A stretch of DNA of 64,000 nt, taken from positions 12,849,312-12,913,311 of the forward strand of contig NC_092675.1 in assembly GCF_964355755.1 (NCBI RefSeq), given 5' to 3'. The position numbers and the translations under genes are program-made. The DNA comes from Antedon mediterranea. Taxonomy: Eukaryota; Echinodermata; Crinoidea; Comatulida; Antedonidae. Below, in pieces: positions 25,985 to 40,080 of this stretch. Below the pieces are notes generated by a model. That model had not been told where the DNA came from and did no database searches. It worked only from the letters and a program-made list of their open reading frames with translations. Every line of letters begins with the position of its first letter. Within the stretch, counting starts at the first letter, position 1.

Positions 25985-27860
25985 GCTTCAAATCGCATTT
26001 GGAAACGTTTTAGACCATTTTGTGATTTTCGAAAAAACTTGTTAACATAAAAACATGAAAGTGCTTAGAATAGCTTCAAATCGTATTTGGAGACGTTTTA
26101 GACCATTTTGTGATTTTCGAAAAAACTTGTTAACATAAAATCACCAATGTGCTTAGAATAGCTTCAAATCGCATTTTGAGACGTTTTAGACCATTTTGTG
26201 CATTTCGATGAAACTTGGTTACACAAAAACATCAAAGTGCTTAAAATCACATTATAAACCATTTTAGACCATTTTGAGCATTTCGATAACACTTTTCACA
26301 CAAAAACATCAAAGAGCACAAAATAGCTTAATATCGTATTTAAAAACGTTTTAGACCATTTTGAGCATTTCGACAAAACTTTTTCACACAAAACACCAAA
26401 GTGCTTAGAATAGCTTCAAATCGCATTTGGAGACGTTTTAGACCATTTTGTGATTTTCGAAAAAACTTGTTAACATAAAAACATCAAAGTGTACAGAATA
26501 ACTTCAAATCGCATTTGGAGACCGTTTTAGGCCAATTTGTGATTTTCGAAAAAACTTGTTAACCTAAAAATATCAAAGTGTTTAGAATAGCTTCAAATCG
26601 CATTTGGAGACGTTTTAGACCATTTTGTGATTTTCGAAAAAACTTGTTAACATAAAAACACCAAAGTGCTTCAAATCGCATTTGGAGACATTTTAGACCA
26701 ATTTGTGATTTTTGAAAAAACTTGTTAACATAAAAACACCAAAGTGCTTACAATAGCTTCAAATCGTATTTGGAGACGTTTTAGACCATTTTGTGATTTT
26801 CGAAAAAACTTGTTAACATAAAAACACCAAAGTACTTAGAATAGCTTCAAATCGCATTTGGAGACGTTTTAGACCATTTTATGCATTTCGATGAAACTTG
26901 GTTACACAAAAACATCAATGTGCTTAAAATCACATTATAATCCGTTTTAGACCATTTTGAGCATTTCGATAACACTTTTCACACAAAAACATCAAAGAGC
27001 ACAAAATAGCTTAATATCGTATTTAAAAACGTTTTAGACCATTTTGAGCATTTAGACAAAACTTTTTCACACAAAACACCAAAGTGTTTAGAATAGCTTC
27101 AAATCGCATTTGGAGACGTTTTAGACCATTTTGTGATTTTTGAAAAAACTTGTTAACATAAAAACACCAAAGTGCTTCAAATCGCATTTGAGACATTTTA
27201 GACCAATTTGTGATTTTTGAAAAAACTTGTTAACATAAAAACACCAAAGTGCTTACAATAGCTTCAAATCGTATTTGGAGACGTTTTAGACCATTTTGTG
27301 ATTTTCGAAAAAACTTGTTAACATAAAAACACCAAAGTACTTAGAATAGCTTCAAATCGCATTTGGAGACGTTTTAGACCATTTTATGCATTTCGATGAA
27401 ACTTGGTTACACAAAAACATCAAAGTGCTTAAAATCACATTATAATCCGTTTTAGACCATTTTGAGCATTTCGATAACACTTTTCACACAAAAACATCAA
27501 AGAGCACAAAATAGCTTAATATCGTATTTAAAAACTTTTTAGACCATTTTGAGCATTTCGACAAAACTTTTTCACACAAATCACCAAAGTGCTTAGAATA
27601 GCTTCAAATCGCATTTGGAGACGTTTTAGACCATTTTGTGATTTTCGAAAAAAATTGTTAACATAAAAACATCAAAGTGTACAGAATAGCTTCAAATCGC
27701 ATTTGGAGACCGTTTTAGGCCAATTTGTGATTTTCGAAAAAACTTGTTAACCTAAAAATACCAAAGTGTTTAGAATAGCTTCAAATCGCATTTGGAGACG
27801 TTTTAGACCATTTTGTGATTTTCGAAAAAACTTGTTAACATAAAAACACCAAAGTGCTTA
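25985..27860. repeat. Triplicated higher-order block, copy 3
   Basis: AGGCC monomers at 26,529 and 27,717 lie 4,285 bp from those of copy 1. It also shares the rare AAAAACTTTTTAGACC with copy 1 (about 23,249 and 27,534). Confidence 0.78.
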
Positions 27861-29539
27861 GAATAGCTTCAAATCGCATTTGGAGACATTTTAGACCAAT
27901 TTGTGATTTTCTAAAAAACTTATCAACATAAAAACACCAAAGGGTTTAGAATATCTTCAAATCGCATTTGGAGACGTTTTAGACCATTTTGTGATTTTCG
28001 AAAAAACTTGTTAACATAAAAACACCAAAGTGCTTAGAATAGCTTCAAATCGCATTTGGAGACGTTTTAGACCAATTTGTGATTTTCGAAAAAACTTATC
28101 AACATAAAAACACCAAAGGGTTTAGAATAGCTTCATTTGGAGACGTTTTAGACCATTTTGTGATTTTGAAAAAACTTGTTAACATAAAAACACCAAAGTG
28201 CTTAGAATAGCTTCAAATCGCATTTGGAGACGTTTTAGACCATTTTGTGATTTTCGAAAAAACTTGTTAACATAAAAACACCAAAGTGCTTAGAATAGCT
28301 TCAAATCGTATTTGGAGACGTTTTAGACCATTTTGAGATTTTCGAAAAAACTTGGTTACACAAAAACATCAAAGTGCTTAAAATCACATTATAAACCGTT
28401 TTAGACCATTTTGAGCATTTCGATAACACTTTTCACACAAAAACATCAAAGAGCACAAAATAGCTTAATATCGTATTTAAAAACGTTTTAGACCATTTTG
28501 AGCATTTAGACAAAACTTTTTCACACAAAACACCAAAGTGCTTAGAATAGCTTCAAATCGCATTTGGAGACGTTTTAGAACATTTTGTGTTTTTCGAAAA
28601 AAACTGTTAACATAAAAACACCAAAGTGCTTAGAATAGCTTCAAATCGCATTTGGAGACGTTTTAGAACATTTTGTGTTCTTCGAAAAAACCTGTTAACA
28701 TAAAAACACCAAAGTGCTTAGAATAGCTTCAAATCGCATTTGGAGACGTTTTAGACCATTTTGTGATTTTTGAAAAAACTTGTTAACATGAAAACACCAA
28801 AGTGCTTAGAATAGCTTCAAATCACATTTGGAGACGTTTTAGACCATTTTGTGATTTTCGAAAAAACTTGTTAACATAAAAACACGAAAGTGGTTAGAAT
28901 AGCTTCAAATCGCATTTGGAAACGTTTTAGACCATTTTGTGATTTTCGAAAAAGATTGTTAACATAAAAACACCAAAGTGCTTAGAATCACAATATAAAC
29001 CGTTTTAGACCATTTTGAGCATTTCGATAACAATTTTCACACAAAAACATCAAAGAGCACAAAATAGCTTAATATCGTATTTAAAAATGTTTTAGACCAT
29101 TTTGAGCATTTAGATAAAACTTTTTCACACAAAACACCAAAGTGCTTAGAATAGCTTCAAATCGCATTTGGAGACGGTTTAGACCATTTTGTGATTTTGA
29201 AAAAACTTGTTAACATAAAAACACCAAAGTGCTTAGAATAGCTTCAAATCGCATTTGGAGACGTTTTAGACCATTTTGTGATTTTCGAAAGAACTTGTTA
29301 ACATAAAAACACCAAAGTGCTTAGAATAGCTTCAAATCGTATTTGGAGACGTTTTAGACCATTTTGAGATTTTCGAAAAAACTTGGTTACACAAAAACAT
29401 CAAAGTGCTTAAAATCACATTATAGACCGTTTTAGACCATTTTGAACATTTCGATAACACTTTTCACACAAAAACATCAAAGAGCACAAAATAGCTTAAT
29501 ATCGTATTTAAAAACGTTTTAGACCATTTTGAGCATTTC
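27560..29539. repeat. 1,980-bp tandem duplication, copy 1
   Basis: Every line from about 27,600 to 29,580 matches the sequence 1,980 bp downstream. Shared rare marks are TTTTCTAAAAAAC, AATATCTTC, GCTTCATTTGG (10 bp deleted), AACATGAAAAC, AGTGGTTAG and CGAAAGAAC. I saw five substitutions between the copies, about 0.25%. The edges are ambiguous by tens of bases because the flanking monomers are alike. Confidence 0.88.
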
Positions 29540-31519
29540 GACAAAACTTTTTCACACAAAACACCAAAGTGCTTAGAATAGCTTCAAATCGCATTTGGAG
29601 ACGTTTTAGACCATTTTGTGATTTTCGAAAAAAATTGTTAACATAAAAACATCAAAGTGTACAGAATAGCTTCAAATCGCATTTGGAGACCGTTTTAGGC
29701 CAATTTGTGATTTTCGAAAAAACTTGTTAACCTAAAAATACCAAAGTGTTTAGAATAGCTTCAAATCGCATTTGGAGACGTTTTAGACCATTTTGTGATT
29801 TTCGAAAAAACTTGTTAACATAAAAACACCAAAGTGCTTAGAATAGCTTCAAATCGCATTTGGAGACATTTTAGACCAATTTGTGATTTTCTAAAAAACT
29901 TATCAACATAAAAACACCAAAGGGTTTAGAATATCTTCAAATCGCATTTGGAGACGTTTTAGACCATTTTGTGATTTTCGAAAAAACTTGTTAACATAAA
30001 AACACCAAAGTGCTTAGAATAGCTTCAAATCGCATTTGGAGACGTTTTAGACCAATTTGTGATTTTCGAAAAAACTTATCAACATAAAAACACCAAAGGG
30101 TTTAGAATAGCTTCATTTGGAGACGTTTTAGACCATTTTGTGATTTTGAAAAAACTTGTTAACATAAAAACACCAAAGTGCTTAGAATAGCTTCAAATCG
30201 CATTTGGAGACGTTTTAGACCATTTTGTGATTTTCGAAAAAACTTGTTAACATAAAAACACCAAAGTGCTTAGAATAGCTTCAAATCGTATTTGGAGACG
30301 TTTTAGACCATTTTGAGATTTTCGAAAAAACTTGGTTACACAAAAACATCAAAGTGCTTAAAATCACATTATAAACCGTTTTAGACCATTTTGAGCATTT
30401 CGATAACACTTTTCACACAAAAACATCAAAGAGCACAAAATAGCTTAATATCGTATTTAAAAACGTTTTAGACCATTTTGAGCATTTAGACAAAACTTTT
30501 TCACACAAAACACCAAAGTGCTTAGAATAGCTTCAAATCGCATTTGGAGACGTTTTAGAACATTTTGTGTTTTTCGAAAAAAACTGTTAACATAAAAACA
30601 CCAAAGTGCTTAGAACAGCTTCAAATCGCATTTGGAGACGTTTTAGAACATTTTGTGTTCTTCGAAAAAACCTGTTAACATAAAAACACCAAAGTGCTTA
30701 GAATAGCTTCAAATCGCATTTGGAGACGTTTTAGACCATTTTTTGATTTTTGAAAAAACTTGTTAACATGAAAACACCAAAGTGCTTAGAATAGCTTCAA
30801 ATCACATTTGGAGACGTTTTAGACCATTTTGTGATTTTCGAAAAAACTTGTTAACATAAAAACACGAAAGTGGTTAGAATAGCTTCAAATCGCATTTGGA
30901 AACGTTTTAGACCATTTTGTGATTTTCGAAAAAGATTGTTAACATAAAAACACCAAAGTGCTTATAATCACAATATAAACCGTTTTAGACCATTTTGAGC
31001 ATTTCGATAACAATTTTCACACAAAAACATCAAAGAGCACAAAATAGCTTAATATCGTATTTAAAAATGTTTTAGACCATTTTGAGCATTTAGATAAAAC
31101 TTTTTCACACAAAACACCAAAGTGCTTAGAATAGCTTCAAATCGCATTTGGAGACGGTTTAGACCATTTTGTGATTTTGAAAAAACTTGTTAACATAAAA
31201 ACACCAAAGTGCTTAGAATAGCTTCAAATCGCATTTGGAGACGTTTTAGACCATTTTGTGATTTTCGAAAGAACTTGTTAACATAAAAACACCAAAGTGC
31301 TTAGAATAGCTTCAAATCGTATTTGGAGACGTTTTAGACCATTTTGAGATTTTCGAAAAAACTTGGTTACACAAAAACATCAAAGTGCTTAAAATCACAT
31401 TATAAACCGTTTTAGACCATTTTGAACATTTCGATAACACTTTTCACACAAAAACATCAAAGAGCACAAAATAGCTTAATATCGTATTTAAAAACGTTTT
31501 AGACCATTTTGAGCATTTC
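29540..31519. repeat. 1,980-bp tandem duplication, copy 2
   Basis: Adjacent second copy. Differences from copy 1 are AGAACAGC (about 30,615), TTTTTTGATTTT (about 30,741), CTTATAATC (about 30,964), TATAAACC where copy 1 has TATAGACC (copy 1 about 29,425), and TTCAAACAAA (about 31,535). Matching stops near 31,594. Confidence 0.88.
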
Positions 31520-33129
31520 GACAAAACTTTTTCAAACAAAACACCAAAGTGCTTAGAATAGCTTCAAATCGCATTTGGAGACGTTTTAGACCAATTTGTG
31601 CATTTCGATGAAACTTGATTACACAAAAACATCAACGTGCTTAAAATCACATTATAAACCGTTTTAGACCATTTTGAGCATTTCGATAACACTTTTCACA
31701 CAAAAACATCAAAGAGCACAAAATAGCTTAATATCGTATTTAAAAACGTTTTAGACCATTTTTTGAGCATTTAGACAAAACTTTTTCACACAAAACACCA
31801 AAGTGCTTAGAATAGCTTCAAATCGCATTTGGAGACGTTTTAGACCATTTTGTGCATTTCGATGAAACTTGGTTACACAAAAACATCAAAGTGCTTAAAA
31901 TGACATTATAAATCGTTTTAGACCATTTTGAGCATTTCGACAAAACTTTTTCACACAAAATACCAAAGGGCTTCAAATCGCATTTGGAGACGTTTTAGAC
32001 CATTTTGTGATTTTTGAAAAAACTTGTTAACATAAAAACACCAAAGTGTTAGAATAGCTTCAAATCACATTTGGAGACGTTTCAGACCATTTTGTGATTT
32101 TCGAAAAAACTTGTTAACATAAAAACACGAAAGTGCTTAGAATAGCTTCAAATCGAATTTGGAAACGTTTTAGACCATTTTGTGATTTTCGAAAAAACTT
32201 GTTAACATAAAAACACGAAAGTGCTTAGAATAGCTTCAAATCGCATTTGGAAACGTTTTAGACCATTTTGTGATTTTCGAAAAAAATTGTTAACATAAAA
32301 ACACCAAAGTGTTTGGAATAGCTTCAAATCGCATTTGGAGACGTTTTAGACCAATTTGTGATTTTCGAAAAAACTTATCAACATAAAAACACCAAAGGGT
32401 TTAGAATAGCTTCAAATCGCATTTGGAGACGTTTTAGACCATTTTGTGATTTTGAAAAAACTTGTTAACATAAAAACACCAAAGTGCTTAGAATAGCTTC
32501 AAATCGCATTTGGAGACGTTTTAGACCATTTTGTGATTTTCGAAAAAACTTGTTAACATAAAAACACCAAAGTGCTTAGAATAGCTTCAAATCGTATTTG
32601 GAGACGTTTTAGACCATTTTGAGATTTTCGAAAAAACTTGGTTACACAAAAACATCAAAGTGCTTAAAATCACATTATAAACGGTTTTAGACCATTTTGA
32701 GCATTTCGATAACACTTTTCACACAAAAACATCAAAGAGCACAAAATAGCTTAATATCGTATTTAAAAACGTTTTAGACCATTTTGAGCATTTCGACAAA
32801 ACTTTTTCACACAAAACACCAAAGTGCTTAGAATAGCTTCAAATCGCATTTGGAGACGTTTTAGACCAATTTGTGCATTTCGATGAAACTTGATTACACA
32901 AAAACATCAAAGTGCTTAAAATCACATTATAAACCGTTTTAGACCATTTTGAGCATTTCGATAACACTTTTCACACAAAAACATCAAAGAGCACAAAATA
33001 GCTTAATATCGTATTTAAAAACGTTTTAGACCATTTTGAGCATTTAGACAAAACTTTTTCACACAAAACACCAAAGTGCTTAGAATAGCTTCAAATCGCA
33101 TTTGGAGACGTTTTAGAACATTTTGTGTT

Positions 33130-34970
33130 TTTCGAAAAAAACTGTTAACATAAAAACACCAAAGTGCTTAGAATAGCTTCAAATCGCATTTGGAGACGTT
33201 TTAGAACATTTTGTGTTCGTCGAAAAAACCTGTTAACATAAAAACACCAAAGTGCTTAGAATAGCTTCAAATCGCATTTGGAGACGTTTTAGACCATTTT
33301 GTGATTTTTGAAAAAACTTGTTAACATAAAAACACCAAAGTGCTTAGAATAGCTTCAAATCACATTTGGAGACGTTTTAGACCATTTTGTGATTTTCGAA
33401 AAAACTTGTTAACATAAAAACACGAAAGTGCTTAGAATAGCTTCAAATCGCATTTGGAAACGTTTTAGACCATTTTGTGATTTTCGAAAAAGATTGTTAA
33501 CATAAAAACACCAAAGTGCTTAGAATCACAATATAAACCGTTTTAGACCATTTTGAGCATTTCGATAACAATTTTCACACAAAAACATCAAAGAGCACAA
33601 AATAGCTTAATATCGTATTTAAAAATGTTTTAGACCATTTTGAGCATTTAGATAAAACTTTTTCACACAAAACACCAAAGTGCTTAGAATAGCTTCAAAT
33701 CGCATTTGGAGACGGTTTAGACCATTTTGTGATTTTGAAAAAACTTGTTAACATAAAAACACCAAAGTGCTTAGAATAGCTTCAAATCGCATTTGGAGAC
33801 GTTTTAGACCATTTTGTGATTTTCGAAAGAACTTGTTAACATAAAAACACCAAAGTGCTTAGAATAGCTTCAAATCGTATTTGGAGACGTTTTAGACCAT
33901 TTTGAGATTTTCGAAAAAACTTGGTTACACAAAAACATCAAAGTGCTTAAAATCACATTATAAACCGTTTTAGACCATTTTGAACATTTCGATAACACTT
34001 TTCACACAAAAACATCAAAGAGCACAAAATAGCTTAATATCGTATTTAAAAACGTTTTAGACCATTTTGAGCATTTCGACAAAACTTTTTCACACAAAAC
34101 ACCAAAGTGCTTAGAATAGCTTCAAATCGCATTTGGAGACGTTTTAGACCAATTTGTGCATTTCGATGAAACTTGATTACACAAAAACATCAACGTGCTT
34201 AAAATCACATTATAAACCGTTTTAGACCATTTTGAGCATTTCGATAACACTTTTCACACAAAAACATCAAAGAGCACAAAATAGCTTAATATCGTATTTA
34301 AAAATGTTTTAGACCATTTTTTGAGCATTTAGACAAAACTTTTTCACACAAAACACCAAAGTGCTTAGAATAGCTTCAAATCGCATTTGGAGACGTTTTA
34401 GACCATTTTGTGATTTTCGAAAAAACTTATCAACATAAAAACACCAAAGGGTTTAGAATAGCTTCAAATCGCATTTGGAGACGTTTTAGACCATTTTGTG
34501 ATTTTTGAAAAAACTTGTTAACATAAAAACACCAAAGTGCTTAGAATAGCTTCAAATCACATTTGGAGACGTTTTAGACCATTTTGTGATTTTCGAAAAA
34601 ACTTGTTAACATAAAAACACGAAAGTGCTTAGAATAGCTTCAAATCGCATTTGGAAACGTTTTAGACCATTTTGTGATTTTCGAAAAAGATTGTTAACAT
34701 AAAAACACCAAAGTGCTTAGAATCACAATATAAACCGTTTTAGACCATTTTGAGCATTTCGATAACAATTTTCACACAAAAACATCAAAGAGCACAAAAT
34801 AGCTTAATATCGTATTTAAAAATGTTTTAGACCATTTTGAGCATTTAGATAAAATTTTTCACACAAAACACCAAAGTGCTTAGAATAGCTTCAAATCGCA
34901 TTTGGAGACGGTTTAGACCATTTTGTGATTTTGAAAAAACTTGTTAACATAAAAACACCAAAGTGCTTAG
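33130..34970. repeat. Higher-order block with a 5,107/5,108-bp offset, copy 1
   Basis: Rare marks shared with 38.24-40.08 kb are ATTTTTTGAGC (GAGC at 34,323 and 39,431), GATAAAATTTTTC (34,851 and 39,959) and GACGGTTTAG (33,711 and 38,818). The offset changes by one base because of an extra A near 38,845 in copy 2. The 3.3 kb between the copies does not repeat in step. Confidence 0.77.
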
Positions 34971-37388
34971 AATAGCTTCAAATCACATTTGGAGACGTTT
35001 TAGACCATTTTGTGATTTTGAACAAACTTGTTAACATAAAAACACCAAAGTGCTTAGAATAGCTTCAAATCGTATTTGGAGACGTTTTAGACCATTTTGA
35101 GATTTTCGAAAAAACTTGGTTACACAAAAACATCAAAGTGCTTAAAATCACATTATAAACCGTTTTAGACCATTTTGAGCATTTCGATAACACTTTTCAC
35201 ACAAAAACATCAAAGAGCACAAAATAGCTTAATATCGTATTTAAAAACGTTTTAGACCATTTTGAGCATTTCGACAAAACTTTTTCACACAAAACACCAA
35301 AGTGCTTAGAATAGCTTCAAATCGCATTTGGAGACGTTTTAGACCAATTTGTGCATTTCGATGAAACTTGATTACACAAAAACATCAAAGTGCTTAAAAT
35401 CACATTATAAAACGTTTTAGACCATTTTGAGCATTTCGATAACACTTTTCACACAAAAACATCAAAGAGCACAAAATAGCTTAATATCGTATTTAAAAAC
35501 GTTTTAGACCATTTTGAGCATTTAGACAAAACTTTTTCACACAAAACACCAAAGTGCTTAGAATAGCTTCAAATCGCATTTGGAGACGTTTTAGACCATT
35601 TTGTGCATTTCGATGAAACTTGGTTACACAAAAACATCAAAGTGCTTAAAATCACATTATAAATCGTTTTAGACCATTTTGAGCATTTCGACAAAACTTT
35701 TTCACACAAAATACCAAAGTGCTTAGAATAGCTTCAAATCGCATTTGGAGACGTTTTAGACCATTTTGTGATTTTCGAAAAAACTTTTTAACATAAAAAC
35801 ACCAAAGTGCTTAGAATAGCTTCAAATCACATTTGGAGACATTTTAGACCATTTTGTGATTTTCGATAAAACTTGTTAACATAAAAACACGAAGTTCTTA
35901 GAATAGCTTCAAATCGCATTTGGAAACGTTTTAGACCATTTTGTGATTTTCGAAAAAAATTGTTAACATAAAAACACCAAAGTGCTTAGAATCACATTAT
36001 AAACCGTTTTAGACCATTTTGAGCATTTCGATAACAATTTTCACACAAAAACATCAAAGAGCACAAAATAGCTTAATATCGTATTTAAAAATGTTTTAGA
36101 CCATTTTGAGCATTTAGATAAAACTTTTTCACACAAAACACCAAAGTGCTTAGAATAGCTTCAAATCGCATTTGGAGACGTTTTAGACCATTTTGTGATT
36201 TTTGAAAAAACTTGTTAACATAAAAACACCAAAGTGCTTAGAATAGCTTCAAATCACATTTGGAGACGTTTTAGACCATTTTGTGATTTTCGAAAAAACT
36301 TGTTAACATAAAAACACGAAAGTGCTTAGAATAGCTTCAAATCGCATTTGGAAACGTTTTAGACCATTTTGTGATTTTCGAAAAAACTTGTTAACATAAA
36401 AACACGAAAGTGCTTAGAATAGCTTCAAATCGCATTTGGAAACGTTTTAGACCATTTTGTGATTTTCGAAAAAACTTGTTAACATAAAAACACGAAAGTG
36501 CTTAGAATAGCTTCAAATCGCATTTGGAAACGTTTTAGACCATTTTGTGATTTTCGAAAAAAAATTGTTAACATAAAAACACCAAAGTGTTTAGAATAGC
36601 TTCAAATCGCATTTGGAGACGTTTTAGACCAATTTGTGATTTTCGAAAAAACTTATCAACATAAAAACACCAAAGGGTTTAGAATAGCTTCAAATCGCAT
36701 TTGGAGACGTTTTAGACCATTTTGTGATTTTGAAAAAACTTGTTAACATAAAAACACCAAAGTGCTTAGAATAGCTTCAAATCGCATTTGGAGACGTTTT
36801 AGACCATTTTGTGATTTTCGAAAAAACTTGTTAACATAAAAACACCAAAGTGCTTAGAATAGCTTCAAATCGTATTTGGAGACGTTTTAGACCATTTTGA
36901 GATTTTCGAAAAAACTTGGTTACACAAAAACATCAAAGTGCTTAAAATCACATTATAAACCGTTTTAGACCATTTTGAGCATTTCGGTAACACTTTTCAC
37001 ACAAAAACATCAAAGAGCACAAAATAGCTTAATATCGTATTTAAAAACGTTTTAGACCATTTTGAGCCTTTAGACAAAACTTTTTCACACAAAACACCAA
37101 AGTGCTTAGAATAGCTTCAAATCGCATTTGGAGACGTTTTAGACCATTTTGTGCATTTCGATGAAACTTGGTTACACAAAAACATCAAAGTGCTTAAAAT
37201 CACATTATAAATCGTTTTAGACCATTTTGAGCATTTCGACAAAACTTTTTCACACAAAATACCAAAGTGCTTAGAATAGCTTCAAATCGCATTTGGAGAC
37301 GTTTTAGACCATTTTGTGATTTTCGAAAAAACTTTTTAACATAAAAACACCAAAGTGCTTAGAATAGCTTCAAATCACATTTGGAGAC

Positions 37389-37426
37389 GTTTTAGACCAT
37401 AAGTGCTTAGAATCACATTATAAACC
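37389..37426 (+). repeat. 38-bp truncated monomer
   Basis: Same CCAT/AAGTGC junction; preceded by a CACATTTGGAGAC monomer and followed by type C. Confidence 0.88.
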
Positions 37427-38239
37427 GTTTTAGACCATTTTGAGCATTTCGATAACAATTTTCACACAAAAACATCAAAGAGCACAAAATAGCTTAATAT
37501 CGTATTTAAAAATGTTTTAGACCATTTTGAGCATTTAGATAAAACTTTTTCACACAAAACACCAAAGTGCTTAGAATAGCTTCAAATCGCATTTGGAGAC
37601 GTTTTAGACCATTTTGTGATTTTTGAAAAAACTTGTTAACATAAAAACACCAAAGTGCTTAGAATAGCTTCAAATCACATTTGGAGACGTTTTAGACCAT
37701 TTTGTGATTTTCGAAAAAACTTGTTAACATAAAAACACGAAAGTGCTTAGAATAGCTTCAAATCGCATTTGGAAACGTTTTAGACCATTTAGTGATTTTC
37801 GAAAAAACTTGTTAACATAAAAACACGAAAGTGCTTAGAATAGCTTCAAATCGCATTTGGAAACGTTTTAGACCATTTTGTGATTTTCGAAAAAAATTGT
37901 TAACATAAAAACACCAAAGTGTTTAGAATAGCTTCAAATCGCATTTGGAGACGTTTTAGACCAATTTGTGATTTTCGAAAAAACTTATCAACATAAAAAC
38001 ACCAAAGGGTTTAGAATAGCTTCAAATCGCATTTGGAGACGTTTTAGACCATTTTGTGATTTTCGAAAAAACTTGTTAACATAAAAACACGAAAGTGCTT
38101 AGAATAGCTTCAAATCGCATTTGGAAACGTTTTAGACCATTTTGTGATTTTCGGAAAAACTTGTTAACATAAAAACATGAAAGTGCTTAGAATAGCTTCA
38201 AATCGTATTTGGAGACGTTTTAGACCATTTTGTGATTTT

Positions 38240-40080
38240 CGAAAAAAACTGTTAACATAAAAACACCAAAGTGCTTAGAATAGCTTCAAATCGCATTTGG
38301 AGATGTTTTAGAACATTTTGTGTTCTTCGAAAAAACCTGTTAACATAAAAACACCAAAGTGCTTAGAATAGCTTCAAATCGCATTTGGAGACGTTTTAGA
38401 CCATTTTGTGATTTTTGAAAAAACTTGTTAACATAAAAACACCAAAGTGCTTAGAATAGCTTCAAATCACATTTGGAGACGTTTTAGACCATTTTGTGAT
38501 TTTCGAAAAAACTTGTTAACATAAAAACACGAAAGTGGTTAGAATAGCTTCAAATCGCATTTGGAAACGTTTTAGACCATTTTGTGATTTTCGAAAAAGA
38601 TTGTTAACATAAAAACACCAAAGTGCTTAGAATCACAATATAAACCGTTTTAGACCATTTTGAGCATTTCGATAACAATTTTCACACAAAAACATCAAAG
38701 AGCACAAAATAGCTTAATATCGTATTTAAAAATGTTTTAGACCATTTTGAGCATTTAGATAAAACTTTTTCACACAAAACACCAAAGTGCTTAGAATAGC
38801 TTCAAATCGCATTTGGAGACGGTTTAGACCATTTTGTGATTTTGAAAAAAACTTGTTAACATAAAAACACCAAAGTGCTTAGAATAGCTTCAAATCGCAT
38901 TTGGAGACGTTTTAGACCATTTTGTGATTTTCGAAAGAACTTGTTAACATAAAAACACCAAAGTGCTTAAAATAGCTTCAAATCGTATTTGGAGACGTTT
39001 TAGACCATTTTGAGATTTTCGAAAAAACTTGGTTACACAAAAACATCAAAGTGCTTAAAATCACATTATAAACCGTTTTAGACCATTTTGAACATTTCGA
39101 TAACACTTTTCACACAAAAACATCAAAGAGCACAAAATAGCTTAATATCGTATTTAAAAACGTTTTAGACCATTTTGAGCATTTCGACAAAACTTTTTCA
39201 CACAAAACACCAAAGTGCTTAGAATAGCTTCAAATCGCATTTGGAGACGTTTTAGACCAATTTGTGCATTTCGATGAAACTTGATTACACAAAAACATCA
39301 ACGTGCTTAAAATCACATTATAAACCGTTTTAGACCATTTTGAGCATTTCGATAACACTTTTCACACAAAAACATCAAAGAGCACAAAATAGCTTAATAT
39401 CGTATTTAAAAACGTTTTAGACCATTTTTTGAGCATTTAGACAAAACTTTTTCACACAAAACACCAAAGTGCTTAGAATAGCTTCAAATCGCATTTGGAG
39501 ACGTTTTAGACCATTTTGTGATTTTCGAAAAAACTTATCAACATAAAAACACCAAAGGGTTTAGAATAGCTTCAAATCGCATTTGGAGACGTTTTAGACC
39601 ATTTTGTGATTTTTGAAAAAACTTGTTAACATAAAAACACCAAAGTGCTTAGAATAGCTTCAAATCACATTTGGAGACGTTTTAGACCATTTTGTGATTT
39701 TCGAAAAAACTTGTTAACATAAAAACACGAAAGTGCTTAGAATAGCTTCAAATCGCATTTGGAAACGTTTTAGACCATTTTGTGATTTTCGAAAAAGATT
39801 GTTAACATAAAAACACCAAAGTGCTTAGAATCACAATATAAACCGTTTTAGACCATTTTGAGCATTTCGATAACAATTTTCACACAAAAACATCAAAGAG
39901 CACAAAATAGCTTAATATCGTATTTAAAAATGTTTTAGACCATTTTGAGCATTTAGATAAAATTTTTCACACAAAACACCAAAGTGCTTAGAATAGCTTC
40001 AAATCGCATTTGGAGACGGTTTAGACCATTTTGTGATTTTGAAAAAACTTGTTAACATAAAAACACCAAAGTGCTTAGAA
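38240..40080. repeat. Higher-order block with a 5,107/5,108-bp offset, copy 2
   Basis: Second copy of the 33.13-34.97 kb segment. Matching ends near 34,980/40,088, where copy 1 has TCACATTTGG and this copy has TCGCATTTGG, and the following monomers differ. Confidence 0.77.
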
